Numbered from the stretch's first letter, positions 43,027-51,526 are shown. The stretch is DNA of 64,000 nt from Roseibacterium beibuensis (GCF_039542305.1 NZ_BAABHW010000002.1:620001-684000), one strand, 5' to 3'. The notes: generated from the sequence alone by a model not told the origin. Numbers and translations: made by a program.

Positions 43027-43415
43027 CAGCGGCGGCCCTCGACCGGCCATGCCAGGAACGGCGCAGGCCCCGGCGCGATGCCGCAGGCCGTCTTGAACAC
43101 ACCGCGCCCTCGATTGCAGATCCCCGCCGTCAACCGACCGGACAGGCGCGCCAGGCACACCGCCGCACCCGCGCCCGCGTCACCAGCTGCCCCCAGCCTG
43201 CGCTCGAACATCGTCACCATGCCGCCCTCGGCTTCCATCAGTTGATAGGCAAGGCGCGGGCCGTGATAAGCCCCGCGCAGATCAGCGAACGGGTCGCGCC
43301 CGGTCAGCGTCACGATCAGACCCGTCGCCCACATGACGCAATCGGTGCGGCCCCACGCGAAGGGCTGCGACGCCGTCGCGCGCAGGTATTCGTCAGCCGT
43401 CAATAATTCGGCCAT
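43026..43415 (-). CDS. Phage tail NlpC/P60-like protein (DUF6950 type)
   Basis: A 129-residue protein with a Cys-peptidase-like start, PFAWGRTDCVMWATGLIVTL, in which Cys26 would be the nucleophile, as in small NlpC/P60-related tail hydrolases that help local wall opening during DNA injection. A clear catalytic His is not obvious, so activity is uncertain. It overlaps the preceding gene by 16 bases and the tail tip gene by one. Confidence 0.62.
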   Translation of the reverse strand: MAELLTADEYLRATASQPFAWGRTDCVMWATGLIVTLTGRDPFADLRGAYHGPRLAYQLMEAEGGMVTMFERRLGAAGDAGAGAAVCLARLSGRLTAGICNRGRGVFKTACGIAPGPAPFLAWPVEGRR

Positions 43416-44038
43416 ACGCTCGGCCTCACGGGAACCTCGGGCACGTAGTCGAGGCCGAGGTCGCCGGGGTGGCGGACCTTCTGGTCGCGCGGCGTCAGCT
43501 TGCCGTTATTCGGCACCCGGCGGCGGGCCAGCGGCCCCTCGACCGACAATTCATGCACCAGCGATCCGCGCGAATACTTGATCACCAGGCGATCCATGAA
43601 CCCGGTGTGCAGCACCATCGGGACGCCAAGCGCCGCGTCGGTCCCGCTCGCGCCCGCACCGGGCTTGAGCAACTGCAGGGCCAGCATACAGGTCCGATCC
43701 TGGTATTCGGGCTTGCTCCGCAGATCCGGCATCGCCTGCAGCTTCGCCAGCTGGTCGCGCAGCATCTGCACCGGCACGGGCAGGCGATACTTGCGCACGG
43801 GCGACAGGCTTCCCTTGCCGCCACCGATGTCATCGAAGGTCGGCCAGATCCCCAAAGGCTCCCAGGTCGCACCGTATCCGTCCGTGACCGGCACCGTGCG
43901 ATTGCAAACCTGTCGCGGCCCGCTGGCGAAATCGAAGAACAGCAACAGCGCGGCGGCGGCACTCCCCGACCGCAGCACGCGCTCGACCTCGGCACGCGCC
44001 TCGATCGGCTGCGCCTGGATCAGCGTCGTCGCCTGCAT
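43400..44038 (-). CDS. Phage distal tail protein, 212 aa
   Basis: A 212-residue protein located between two tail genes, with beta-rich segments (ALLLFFDFASGPRQVCNRTV, WEPLGIWPTFDDIGGGKGSL, HELSVEGPLARRRVPNNGKL). The order tape measure, two mid-size proteins, NlpC/P60-like protein, tail tip matches siphophage distal-tail modules. No specific family is claimed. Its start overlaps the stop of the gene upstream by one base. Confidence 0.65.
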   Translation of the reverse strand: MQATTLIQAQPIEARAEVERVLRSGSAAAALLLFFDFASGPRQVCNRTVPVTDGYGATWEPLGIWPTFDDIGGGKGSLSPVRKYRLPVPVQMLRDQLAKLQAMPDLRSKPEYQDRTCMLALQLLKPGAGASGTDAALGVPMVLHTGFMDRLVIKYSRGSLVHELSVEGPLARRRVPNNGKLTPRDQKVRHPGDLGLDYVPEVPVRPSVWPNY

Positions 44039-44688
44039 CAGAACGCCTCGACCAGCGGGATCTGGCGCGGCGCGGTCAAAAGACCGGGCACACGACGCAG
44101 CGACGGGGCGTCGTTGTCGATCCGCATCCGGGCGCGCGGGGCGGCGAACTCGACCGGATCACCGGCACGGGCCGCGACGCGCAGGGGCGGGTTGATCACC
44201 AGCTCGGCCGGGCGGCGGGCCGCGACGCGATAAAGCCGATCGCCGGGCAGCGAAAACATCGCAGAGATCGCCACCAGCGACGGCATGACCGACAGCTGCA
44301 GATGCGTGGCCCCCGCCGGCGCATCGACGGCCACGGTGACGCCGGCCAGCGTCTCGGCGGCAAAGCCCGCGCCATCCTCGAAGGTGACGCCGCCGCCAAA
44401 GGTGGACGGTGTGCGGAACCCGGCCTGCGGGTCATCGCCCTGCACCGGAACCGACAGGATGCGCGACCGGCCCCGCGCCTCGTCCAGGATCGCGCGAACG
44501 GTGCGCCAGTGGTCCTCGGTCAGGTGCATCAAGTCGGCGGTCACCCGCCAGACCCGGTTTTCCGTTTCGACATAGCTGGCGCGGCTGAAGATGCCGCCAC
44601 CCGCCACCGCCGTCTGACCCGACAGGTGCCAATCCTCCGACGCCACGCGAAACGCGGCGTCAGGCCAGGCAATGACCTCGGCCGTCAT
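44038..44688 (-). CDS. Phage distal tail protein, 216 aa
   Basis: The protein follows the tape measure gene and resembles distal-tail-type proteins by position and beta-rich content (AEVIAWPDAAFRVASEDWHL, YVETENRVWRVTADLMHLTE, RARMRIDNDAPSLRR). ATG 44688 is preferred: GGAGG lies 8 bases upstream, but only 2 from the in-frame GTG at 44694. It overlaps the next gene by one base. Exact role in the tail tip is not known. Confidence 0.65.
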   Translation of the reverse strand: MTAEVIAWPDAAFRVASEDWHLSGQTAVAGGGIFSRASYVETENRVWRVTADLMHLTEDHWRTVRAILDEARGRSRILSVPVQGDDPQAGFRTPSTFGGGVTFEDGAGFAAETLAGVTVAVDAPAGATHLQLSVMPSLVAISAMFSLPGDRLYRVAARRPAELVINPPLRVAARAGDPVEFAAPRARMRIDNDAPSLRRVPGLLTAPRQIPLVEAF

Positions 44689-44690
44689 CG

Positions 44691-46925
44691 TCACGCCCTC
44701 CGCGCAGCTTCGGCCTGCCGATCGTTATTCTCTCCGATCAGCTCGACCGCGACGGTCGCGGACTCGGCCCGGATCATGGGCCGGAACATCGGGCCTTCTT
44801 CCGCCTCGACCACAAGGCGCACCGTCTGCGGCGCGGCCGGCTGCGCCGGCGCAGCGGCCGCACCCGAGGCCGCGACCATTTCCACGCCAAGCCGTCCGCT
44901 TGGGCCGCGGGCCAGCGGCAGGATGCCCTCGAGGCCCGCCTCGCCCATCAGCCCCGTGCCCGAGGACATCGGGAACAGCATCGGACCATCGGGCACGCCG
45001 CCCTTGGCGAAGGGTTGCACGCCGCCGCCGCCCAACAGGCCGCCTAAAAGACTGCCCAAAAGCCCCCCGCCCGACCCGGTCGATGTGCCGCCGAACAGCA
45101 CGTCGCCCAACAGGCCGATCCCGCTGTTGATGGCCTCGCTGCCGATGCGATTGAGCTGCGCGATGATCGCATCGGCGAGGGTTGCGGTGCCGCTCAGGAT
45201 CGACCCGAGGATCGAGGTGAAGATCGACCGCATCCCCGACAGGCGATCGGTCATCGTGTCGCCAGCATCGCCCACGGCATCGACGGCCGCCTCCATCGCG
45301 GCGACCGCATCCGGGGTGCCTTGGGCAATCCCGAGGCCGAGGCCCTGCATGACGTAGTCGCCGATCTCGCGGAACACGCGCGACGGCGACTGGATGCCGA
45401 ATTCGGCCCGCGCAGCCGCGATAATGTTGCCCATCACGCGCTGGGTCAGGAACGGGCTTTGTTGCGCTTGCTCCTGGATGCCGTCCAGCAGCCCCTGCAC
45501 CACGTTGCGGCCGACCTCGGCCATCTCGGTCGCCCAACCCGAAACAGCCGCCCGCACCTTTCCCCACATGAGGCCGAACGCGCCGGGCACCAGCCCGAGA
45601 CGTTCCTCGAACCAACCGACCAGGCCATCCCAGACGATGCCGATAACCTGCCCCGGCGTGTAGGTGCCCGCGACCATGTCCGCGATCAGGGCAAAGACGC
45701 TGCCGACCGCCTGCGGCAAATCCACCAGCCACAGGCGGAACAGGCCACCCACCCCTGACCAGACCTTGCCAAGCAGCGTGTCGGGATCGTTCGCACCGAT
45801 CGCTTCGCCGATCGAGGCCCAGGCTCCGTCGAACACCTCGCCGACCCGTGACCAAAGACCAGACCACCACTCATGCAACCCGCCCCAATTCTCGTAGATC
45901 TCATGCGCGAGGTAGGCCAGACCCCCGATCAGGGCGATCGTGCCGACCAACGGCGCGGCCGCGACGATGAAGGCGCCGATCGCCGGGACCAGGGCGGCGA
46001 CCGCCGGCACGATTGCGCCGATCGACATCACCATCAGGCCCAGCCCCATCAGGATCGGACCGGTCGCGGCGGCCAGCCCGCCGAAGATGACGATATTGCG
46101 CCGCGTCGTGTCGCTCAGCGTGCCGAACCACTCGACGGCGCGCTCCACTCGGCCGACCAGCGGCGTGATAAAGGGCACGATTTGCTCGCCCAACTCTTCC
46201 TTCAGGTCGCCGATCGCGTTCTGCAGCGCGGTCACCTGCCCAAGGGGCAGATCGCGCAACACCTCGGCCTGCCCCCCGAACTGCGTTTCCAGCTCACCCA
46301 GGATGATCGCCTGCGCCGCCGCAAGATCGTTCTGTTCCGCGAAATTGCGGATCATCGCCTCTTGCTCTTCGGTAAACTGCACGCCGGCCCGCGACAGGGC
46401 CGACAGCCCCGCCACGGGATCGTTCAAGGCGCGGCCGACCTGCATCGTGGCCGATTGCAGATCGGTGCCCAAAAGGGCCGACATATCGAGGATCGCGGCC
46501 TGCGCGCGCTCGAACGAATCGCCCGCGACATTGGTGAAGGTCAGCAGCGGCGCTGTGACGTTCTGCAGGATGTCCTCGTCACCAAAGGTGCTGACCGCCT
46601 GCAGGCCAGACGCCAGGTCGAACAGGTCCTGCGCTGCAAGCCCCGCCGCGCCCCCGGTCGAGGCGATCGCTTGCTGCACCTGCCGTTCGGCCCGCAGCTG
46701 CGTGTCGTAAAGCTGCACGGCCTGCCGCCCCATCAGCGCCAGGGGCGCGGTGACAGCCGCCGACATCCCCGCACCGATGTTGCGCATCCGGCGACCGGCG
46801 CGCACGGCGTAGTCGCCGACACCGGCCAGCATCCCCCGCACGTCGCGCAGATCGCCGAGAACCTGCCGCAGGACCGGCCCCGTGGCGTTGTTGGCCGAGA
46901 TGGAAAACCTAAGCGCCTCGAGCAT
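44691..46925 (-). CDS. Phage tail tape measure protein
   Basis: A 744-residue protein that sets tail length and passes through the tail tube. It has an N-terminal helical region (FSISANNATGPVLRQVLGDL, LYDTQLRAERQVQQAIASTG), a central block of hydrophobic helices (about 270-340, LAAATGPILMGLGLMVMSIG) and a Gly-rich C-terminal part (LLGSLLGGLLGGGGVQPFAK). Size is consistent with a siphophage. The start overlaps the frameshifted chaperone extension by 17 bases, the usual arrangement. Confidence 0.9.
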   Translation of the reverse strand: MLEALRFSISANNATGPVLRQVLGDLRDVRGMLAGVGDYAVRAGRRMRNIGAGMSAAVTAPLALMGRQAVQLYDTQLRAERQVQQAIASTGGAAGLAAQDLFDLASGLQAVSTFGDEDILQNVTAPLLTFTNVAGDSFERAQAAILDMSALLGTDLQSATMQVGRALNDPVAGLSALSRAGVQFTEEQEAMIRNFAEQNDLAAAQAIILGELETQFGGQAEVLRDLPLGQVTALQNAIGDLKEELGEQIVPFITPLVGRVERAVEWFGTLSDTTRRNIVIFGGLAAATGPILMGLGLMVMSIGAIVPAVAALVPAIGAFIVAAAPLVGTIALIGGLAYLAHEIYENWGGLHEWWSGLWSRVGEVFDGAWASIGEAIGANDPDTLLGKVWSGVGGLFRLWLVDLPQAVGSVFALIADMVAGTYTPGQVIGIVWDGLVGWFEERLGLVPGAFGLMWGKVRAAVSGWATEMAEVGRNVVQGLLDGIQEQAQQSPFLTQRVMGNIIAAARAEFGIQSPSRVFREIGDYVMQGLGLGIAQGTPDAVAAMEAAVDAVGDAGDTMTDRLSGMRSIFTSILGSILSGTATLADAIIAQLNRIGSEAINSGIGLLGDVLFGGTSTGSGGGLLGSLLGGLLGGGGVQPFAKGGVPDGPMLFPMSSGTGLMGEAGLEGILPLARGPSGRLGVEMVAASGAAAAPAQPAAPQTVRLVVEAEEGPMFRPMIRAESATVAVELIGENNDRQAEAARRA

Positions 46926-47079
46926 GTTTCTGGCGTTCCTCGTGTTGCAGCTGCATGAAGGCGGCCCAGGCGATCAGCTCGTCCCAGGGCAGCGCCATTG
47001 CCTCGCCAATGGTCAGGCCGAGAAAATGGGCGACGGCGAAAACGGTCTGCGCCTCGCCGTCGCCCCTCAGTCGTTTTTT
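46909..47079 (-). CDS. Tail assembly chaperone, -1 frameshift extension (gpT-like)
   Basis: This frame has no proper start; it is entered by a -1 slip at A AAA AAC (47079-47073) near the end of the upstream chaperone gene. It encodes 54 extra residues (RLRGDGEAQTVFAVAHFLGL, then TIGEAMALPWDELIAWAAFM and QLQHEERQKHARGA) and stops at 46909, giving a fusion of about 230 residues. In lambda, G and GT chaperones produced this way coat the tape measure protein. The extension ends inside the start of the tape measure gene. Confidence 0.9.
   Translation of the reverse strand, partial: KKRLRGDGEAQTVFAVAHFLGLTIGEAMALPWDELIAWAAFMQLQHEERQKHARGA
47028..47079 (-). promoter_or_regulatory. Programmed -1 ribosomal frameshift signal
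   Basis: On the minus strand the slippery heptamer A AAA AAC (47079-47073) is followed by a 7-base spacer and then a perfect 12-bp stem GGGCGACGGCGA / TCGCCGTCGCCC (47065-47054 with 47039-47028) closing a 14-base loop. The 0-frame stop TGA falls inside the spacer. Slippery site, spacing and stimulatory hairpin are those of classical -1 frameshift sites. Confidence 0.93.
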
Positions 47080-47600
47080 ACCGCGTCGATCGGGTCACTC
47101 GGCCCGCTGTCACCGGCCCGGCCCAAGGCGTCACGCAATTCCGGTTCGCGCATGACGATGACGCGCCGGATGGCCTCGAGGACGTGTTCGGGAAGATCCG
47201 CCACGGCCATCAGGTCCAGATCACCGGCCTCGCGCAGCAGGGCGCGCAGGTCGTCGTCGCTGGTGGCACTGACCAGATCCGCGCGCGGATCGTCGGCCTG
47301 CCCCGCCTCGCGCAGAACGCGCATCACCACCTCGAGATCGAGGGCTTTCAGCATCTTTACCCGTGCGGCCTGGTCCGTCTCGAACACCCGCTTTCCATCG
47401 GCGTCCATCGCCTTGTGCTGCAGGGTCGAGACGATCAGCTCTTCCTCGGTCGGTTTCTTGCCGAGGGGGCGGCGGATCGTCATTCGATCGGCACCGGTCA
47501 AAGGCTTGAAATACAGCTCGGTGCTCCATTCAGGCACCGAAACACAAACGGGCGCGACGCTTTCGGCCTGCGCTACCAGGCGGTCCAGAAGATCGCTCAT
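47067..47600 (-). CDS. Phage tail assembly chaperone (gpG-like)
   Basis: The unshifted product is 177 residues (MSDLLDRLVAQAESVAPVCV to DPIDAVKND). It has the position of lambda gpG, between the major tail protein and the tape measure, and the expected frameshift into a C-terminal extension. Internal motifs include TELYFKPLTGADRMTIRRPL and VMRVLREAGQADDPRADLVS. The ATG at 47600 overlaps the major tail protein stop as TAATG. Chaperones of this type assist tail tube assembly and are not in the virion. Confidence 0.9.
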   Translation of the reverse strand: MSDLLDRLVAQAESVAPVCVSVPEWSTELYFKPLTGADRMTIRRPLGKKPTEEELIVSTLQHKAMDADGKRVFETDQAARVKMLKALDLEVVMRVLREAGQADDPRADLVSATSDDDLRALLREAGDLDLMAVADLPEHVLEAIRRVIVMREPELRDALGRAGDSGPSDPIDAVKND

Positions 47601-47989
47601 TACGACACCGTCGCGACCGAAAGGGCGCCCTTGCCCTGGATCGAGTAGGTGCGCTTGACGCCATCGTTGAACGGCACCTGGATGCCGACCGAGGTGACCG
47701 TCGCGCTGCCGGAATAGTAGGTTTTCCCGGTGCCATCGCCCTCGGAATACCCCTCGAAAGCGATCACGTCGCCGGCGCGCAGGGTCTGGTTCGCCGCCGC
47801 GTCGAAATCGGCGTGCATTTCCATTTCGCCTGACCATTTCTTGAGGCCGGCGGTGTGGTCCTCCCAGGCGTCGCGCGCCGCACTGGTGTCATGGGTCGCG
47901 GCCTCTTCGGTGACCGAGAACGTGGTGTGCCCGTCCAGCACGTTGTCATCGTGCTTGACCAGGCTGGCGATGCCGTTGTGACGTGCCAT
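47600..47989 (-). CDS. Phage major tail protein
   Basis: A 129-residue protein preceding the tail chaperone gene, the standard place for the tail tube subunit. It has beta-rich segments of a tube-type fold (HTTFSVTEEAATHDTSAARD, WSGEMEMHADFDAAANQTLR, TYYSGSATVTSVGIQVPFND). Length is short but within the range for siphophage tube proteins lacking an Ig domain. ATG 47989. Confidence 0.85.
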   Translation of the reverse strand: MARHNGIASLVKHDDNVLDGHTTFSVTEEAATHDTSAARDAWEDHTAGLKKWSGEMEMHADFDAAANQTLRAGDVIAFEGYSEGDGTGKTYYSGSATVTSVGIQVPFNDGVKRTYSIQGKGALSVATVS

Positions 47990-48014
47990 CGGTGTTACTC
48001 CTGCTTGCTTGGGG

Positions 48015-48443
48015 TCAGTCTTGGGTTGTGGCGCCCGGCTTGGTGTAGCGTTGCACCGTGAAGGTCAGCGCCAGCATCCCGATCGGGACGGTGCCAGTGC
48101 TGTCGAAATCGAATTGCGCCTCGGTGTAGGTCACCAGGTCGCCGAAGGGGACCAGCGCGGCCAACGCCAGCGGCTCGATCGCTTCCTGGTCATCATCCAG
48201 GTCATCCTCGCAGCACTCGCCGGCGCGGCGGATCGCCACCACCACGCGAAATGCGCGCAGGACGGTCCGCGGATCGACCAGGTCGCCCCGCTCCGAAAGG
48301 GTCTTGACCGTGCCCTCGGGCAGCTGGTCCACGCCCGGCCCTTTATGCAGGACCGTGCGCCAGGCCAGCGCGGCAAACCGCGGCTCGGCCTCGAGGGCGG
48401 CGCGCACGGCTGCACGCGCCGCCTTGCGGTAATGGTCAGCCAT
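48015..48443 (-). CDS. Phage tail terminator/completion protein
   Basis: A 142-residue protein directly before the major tail gene, where the tail terminator is usually encoded. It begins ADHYRKAARAAVRAALEAEP and ends FDSTGTVPIGMLALTFTVQR with a YTKPG tail, fitting the beta-alpha layout of gpU-like terminators. ATG 48443 lies 8 bases inside the end of the upstream gene; the longer frame upstream is antisense-like in composition. Assignment is by order and approximate fold. Confidence 0.65.
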   Translation of the reverse strand: MADHYRKAARAAVRAALEAEPRFAALAWRTVLHKGPGVDQLPEGTVKTLSERGDLVDPRTVLRAFRVVVAIRRAGECCEDDLDDDQEAIEPLALAALVPFGDLVTYTEAQFDFDSTGTVPIGMLALTFTVQRYTKPGATTQD

Positions 48444-48621
48444 CTTTCGCGACAGGCTTGGCGGCGGCGGTCTTGGGCAGCGCCGCGCCCGATTTCTCGA
48501 GATCGCGCGCATCCTGCGGCGTGGCCGAGAACGCCTCGTCCTTGCGCACCGTCTTGCCGGTCGATTGCAGTTTCAGCGTGCGCGCGGCCACCATGGGCAC
48601 GGTTGGCGTCTTTTTCGTCAT
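48436..48621 (-). CDS. Small phage protein, 61 aa
   Basis: A 61-residue basic, Lys/Ala-rich protein (TKKTPTVPMVAARTLKLQST, then KPVAKDG at the end). No structure or family is recognised. It overlaps the upstream gene by 4 bases and the downstream gene by 8, which supports translation. Located among head-completion genes. Confidence 0.6.
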   Translation of the reverse strand: MTKKTPTVPMVAARTLKLQSTGKTVRKDEAFSATPQDARDLEKSGAALPKTAAAKPVAKDG

Positions 48622-48944
48622 GGGGTCACCTCTTCAAGCTCGAAAGGGATCAGCGCGTCAGCGCCGGGGTTTTCCGTCTCCATCCGGCGCGCAAGGCGAT
48701 AAAGCGTGCCATCGCCATCGCGCACCCGGTCGCCGACCGCGACGCCGGCCAGCTGATCGCGCGGCACGCGCAGCTCGGCCGAGGCACCGGACACCGGCCG
48801 ATCCTCGCCGAGCGAGAAATCCTCGGGATAGCGGCGCAGATGCCAGCGCCGGGTCACGGGCGCGCCGGCCGCCGGCAAATGCGTGACCGGGGCGCCAAGC
48901 GCCCCGGCAAGAGCCGCGCCCATCCCGTCGAAGGGCGAGGCCAT
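48618..48944 (-). CDS. Phage head-tail joining protein
   Basis: A 108-residue protein (MASPFDGMGAALAGALGAPV onward) with a beta-rich C-terminal half (VAVGDRVRDGDGTLYRLARR) resembling small head-tail connector/stopper proteins of lambda FII type in length and position, downstream of the capsid and decoration genes. ATG 48944 lies 4 bases after the decoration gene stop. Assignment is mainly positional. Confidence 0.6.
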   Translation of the reverse strand: MASPFDGMGAALAGALGAPVTHLPAAGAPVTRRWHLRRYPEDFSLGEDRPVSGASAELRVPRDQLAGVAVGDRVRDGDGTLYRLARRMETENPGADALIPFELEEVTP

Positions 48945-48948
48945 GGGA

Positions 48949-49278
48949 TCAGGCGACGATGCCGAGGCGCACCGCGCCAACGGTATCGGCCGACCCGGCG
49001 GCGGCGGCGGCCACGCCCACCAGCGTGTTACCGCTTTCCGCCGTGGTGCAGCGGCTGTTGCTGTCGTCCCAGTAGATCTTGGCGCCGACCGTCCAGGCCG
49101 ACCCGGTCGCCTTGGTGATCGTGAAAACGCCGACGGTCTGGATCGTCAGATCCGCGCCGCTTTCGGCGGTGTGCTGCGCGATGCCGAACAGCGACCCGAC
49201 CAGGACACCGTCGCCGCTGGTCTTGGCCGCGGGGGCCGGAACGGTCATCGCCGCGCCGGGCTGGATAAAGGTTTTCAT
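48949..49278 (-). CDS. Head decoration / DUF2190 protein
   Basis: A 109-residue protein matching the DUF2190 type of phage capsid cement protein: KTFIQPGAAMTVPAPAAKTS, DGVLVGSLFGIAQHTAESGA, the YWDDSNSRCTTAESGNTLVG stretch and the C-terminal TVGAVRLGIVA. These proteins stabilise the shell after expansion. It follows the capsid fusion gene by 82 bases and has ATG 49278. Confidence 0.85.
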   Translation of the reverse strand: MKTFIQPGAAMTVPAPAAKTSGDGVLVGSLFGIAQHTAESGADLTIQTVGVFTITKATGSAWTVGAKIYWDDSNSRCTTAESGNTLVGVAAAAAGSADTVGAVRLGIVA

Positions 49279-49360
49279 AACGGGGCCTCCTTCAAAGGCT
49301 GAATGTGAAAAGGGGCGGCACCGGCCGCCCCTCCTGTCAGGGTGTCAGATTGCCCGCGGC

Positions 49361-50800
49361 TTATGCGCCGGGGTTCTTGTAGATGCCGCGGTGATTGACC
49401 GCGCCGACGCCGAAATCGTGCTCGAGCGTGACGGCCATGCCCTGCGTGCCGAACGGCTCCTCGACGCGGATGCGCGGGGCGCGCTGCCCGTCCAGGTAGC
49501 CGTGCTTGAAGGCGTGGGTGCGCTTCTGCGACCCGACAGCCAGATACCACTGGTTGCCGGTCAGCATTTCGGTCACCAGCGGCATCAGACGGCCCGCGAA
49601 CGGGTTGACATCGTCGGTCTTGGCCGACCGGATCTCGGACAGCAGCTTGTCGACCTCGGTTTCCTTGTCCGGGCCGACCACGATGTAATTCGGGCCATTG
49701 CCCACGATCGGCTTGCCGTCCAGGTTTTTCATCTTGCGCAAGGCCGCGCGACCAGCGGCCACCGAGGCAACCGTGATCGCGGCACCGGACCCGGCAAGGT
49801 TGCCGTGATCGGCATGGAACAAAGCCTTGCCGTCAGACAGGTTCGGGTTGCCGGTCACCACGCCCCAGAACACCGATTCCTCGTGCTCCGGCACGATGCC
49901 CGTGGCCGTCTCGATCACCTGGTCGAACGCCCCCAGGTCATCGTTGACCAGCGCCTGACGGCTGATCCGCAGACCGCGCGCGTAGGACAGCAGGGCCAGC
50001 GTCTCGCCACCCTCGCCGACCGTGCCGAACTTGATCTCGCCCGACTCGCTGATCTTTTCCAGGCCGGGGAAATTGCCGGCCGAGGTGACCGCGTGAGGCC
50101 GGAAATCGTTGAACCGGAACTCGCGGCTGATCGGGGCGAAGGTCTGTTCGACCGTTGCATATTGCGCCTCGATCGAACGGTTGACCGCGTTGCCCAGGAT
50201 GTTCGGGAAATCCGACACCGTGTGCATCGCGGCCATAAGCACCTCTTCGCGCTCACGGAAACTGCCGAAACGCGGGGCCGATTGACCCGCCGCGCGGGCC
50301 GCCATTTCCACGATCGACAGGCCCATGTAGTCGCGCGCCGGCCCTTCCGGGGCCTCGCCGGTCATGCGCGCCACCAGTGCCCCGGTCATGCCGGCGCGCA
50401 TCGTGTCGCCCGCATCGCGACCGATATGGGCGCGCTGGCCACCGCGCGTGGCCGCCGTTTCGGTCGCGGCCATCTGGACCATGAACCGATCGGCAGCAGC
50501 GGCGACGGTCAGACCGTCATCGATCGCGCCCTGCACGTCATCTTCGCTCAGACGGCCCTGCGCCATGAAGGGCGCGGCGCGGCCGCGAATATCGGCGATG
50601 CGCTGGCGCTCGGCCATGCGAACCGCGTCAGGGTCAGCCGAGGGCTGGCCAAGGGTCAGGCGGCGGCCTTCACCGCCCTGCTCGACCGGCGCGGGGGCCG
50701 GGTCAGCAGCCGGCGCAGGGGCCGGGGTCGGGTTGACCGGGGCCGGCGCCGCCGGCGGGGTTGCCGGCGCTGCGACCGCCGGGGTGTTTTCTTCGGGCAT
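49361..50800 (-). CDS. Nested scaffold-capsid product from an internal start
   Basis: Within the protease-capsid fusion frame, ATG 50800 is preceded by ACAGGAGG with 8 bases spacing, a much stronger site than expected by chance inside a coding region. Starting there gives a 479-residue protein MPEENTPAVAAPATPPAAPA onward, that is the Pro/Ala-rich scaffold-like part plus the capsid domain without the protease. This parallels lambda C/Nu3 nesting. It would supply excess capsid over protease. Confidence 0.6.
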   Translation of the reverse strand: MPEENTPAVAAPATPPAAPAPVNPTPAPAPAADPAPAPVEQGGEGRRLTLGQPSADPDAVRMAERQRIADIRGRAAPFMAQGRLSEDDVQGAIDDGLTVAAAADRFMVQMAATETAATRGGQRAHIGRDAGDTMRAGMTGALVARMTGEAPEGPARDYMGLSIVEMAARAAGQSAPRFGSFREREEVLMAAMHTVSDFPNILGNAVNRSIEAQYATVEQTFAPISREFRFNDFRPHAVTSAGNFPGLEKISESGEIKFGTVGEGGETLALLSYARGLRISRQALVNDDLGAFDQVIETATGIVPEHEESVFWGVVTGNPNLSDGKALFHADHGNLAGSGAAITVASVAAGRAALRKMKNLDGKPIVGNGPNYIVVGPDKETEVDKLLSEIRSAKTDDVNPFAGRLMPLVTEMLTGNQWYLAVGSQKRTHAFKHGYLDGQRAPRIRVEEPFGTQGMAVTLEHDFGVGAVNHRGIYKNPGA

Positions 50801-51526
50801 GGTTTGTGCCTCCTGTGATGCGGCCGGTGCGGCCTGGTGACGGCCGGCGGTCCCGGCCCTTCCTGCGCCGGGGGTGCCCCCGGCCTCAGTTTCTTGATTC
50901 GATCGCTGGCGCATCCGCGCGCACATGGCGGTGAAACGCGCCCGCGCGGTGTCGCGGGTGACCGGGGCGGCATCGTCATTTGCGGCCAGCGCCGGGATCA
51001 CGGCATCGCAGAACCCGGCGGCCAGGGCTTCCTCGGCGGTATAGTAGGTTTCAGCCTGCATCACCCCGCGCGCCGCCTCGATCGAAAGGCCGGCACGCGC
51101 CGCGTAAACCGTGGCATAGGCTTCGGCCAGCGTATCGAGGCGCGCGGCCTCGACCCGGTGTTCCTCGGCCGTCCCCCACATGAACCCGCTCGGGTCGTGA
51201 ATCATCAAGATCGATCCGGCTGTCATCTCGATCCGGTCTGCCGCCATGATCATCAGCGACGCGGCCGACATCGCCACACCCGCCACGATCACCGTGACCT
51301 CGCCGGGGTGGTCCGCGATCGCCTGTCGGATCGCCTCGCCTTCCCAGGCGTGCCCGCCGATCGAATTGACCACGATCGTGACGGCACCGGAAAACTGCGC
51401 CAGCGCATCGCGCAGTTGCCGCGCACAGAACCCCGCGGCGGGGCTTTCATAGGCCAGCCAATCGGGCAGCAGCACCTCGCCCTCGAGGTAGATCCGCCCG
51501 TTCTGGATCAGGTCAGTCCCGTTCAT
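49361..51526 (-). CDS. Prohead protease - scaffold - major capsid fusion protein
   Basis: A 721-residue fusion. Residues 1 to about 230 are an S49/ClpP-like prohead protease with VAGVAMSAASLMIMAADRIE (Ser87) and SILMIHDPSGFMWG (His110), and Asp131 as a possible third residue. About 240-310 is a Pro/Ala-rich linker, 310-400 a helical scaffold-like part, and 340-721 a Mu-type major capsid domain (AVNRSIEAQYATVEQTFAPI, QVIETATGIVPEHEESVFWG). The start at 51526 overlaps the portal stop by 14 bases. Fusions of this kind are known in phages but uncommon. Confidence 0.9.
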   Translation of the reverse strand: MNGTDLIQNGRIYLEGEVLLPDWLAYESPAAGFCARQLRDALAQFSGAVTIVVNSIGGHAWEGEAIRQAIADHPGEVTVIVAGVAMSAASLMIMAADRIEMTAGSILMIHDPSGFMWGTAEEHRVEAARLDTLAEAYATVYAARAGLSIEAARGVMQAETYYTAEEALAAGFCDAVIPALAANDDAAPVTRDTARARFTAMCARMRQRSNQETEAGGTPGAGRAGTAGRHQAAPAASQEAQTMPEENTPAVAAPATPPAAPAPVNPTPAPAPAADPAPAPVEQGGEGRRLTLGQPSADPDAVRMAERQRIADIRGRAAPFMAQGRLSEDDVQGAIDDGLTVAAAADRFMVQMAATETAATRGGQRAHIGRDAGDTMRAGMTGALVARMTGEAPEGPARDYMGLSIVEMAARAAGQSAPRFGSFREREEVLMAAMHTVSDFPNILGNAVNRSIEAQYATVEQTFAPISREFRFNDFRPHAVTSAGNFPGLEKISESGEIKFGTVGEGGETLALLSYARGLRISRQALVNDDLGAFDQVIETATGIVPEHEESVFWGVVTGNPNLSDGKALFHADHGNLAGSGAAITVASVAAGRAALRKMKNLDGKPIVGNGPNYIVVGPDKETEVDKLLSEIRSAKTDDVNPFAGRLMPLVTEMLTGNQWYLAVGSQKRTHAFKHGYLDGQRAPRIRVEEPFGTQGMAVTLEHDFGVGAVNHRGIYKNPGA

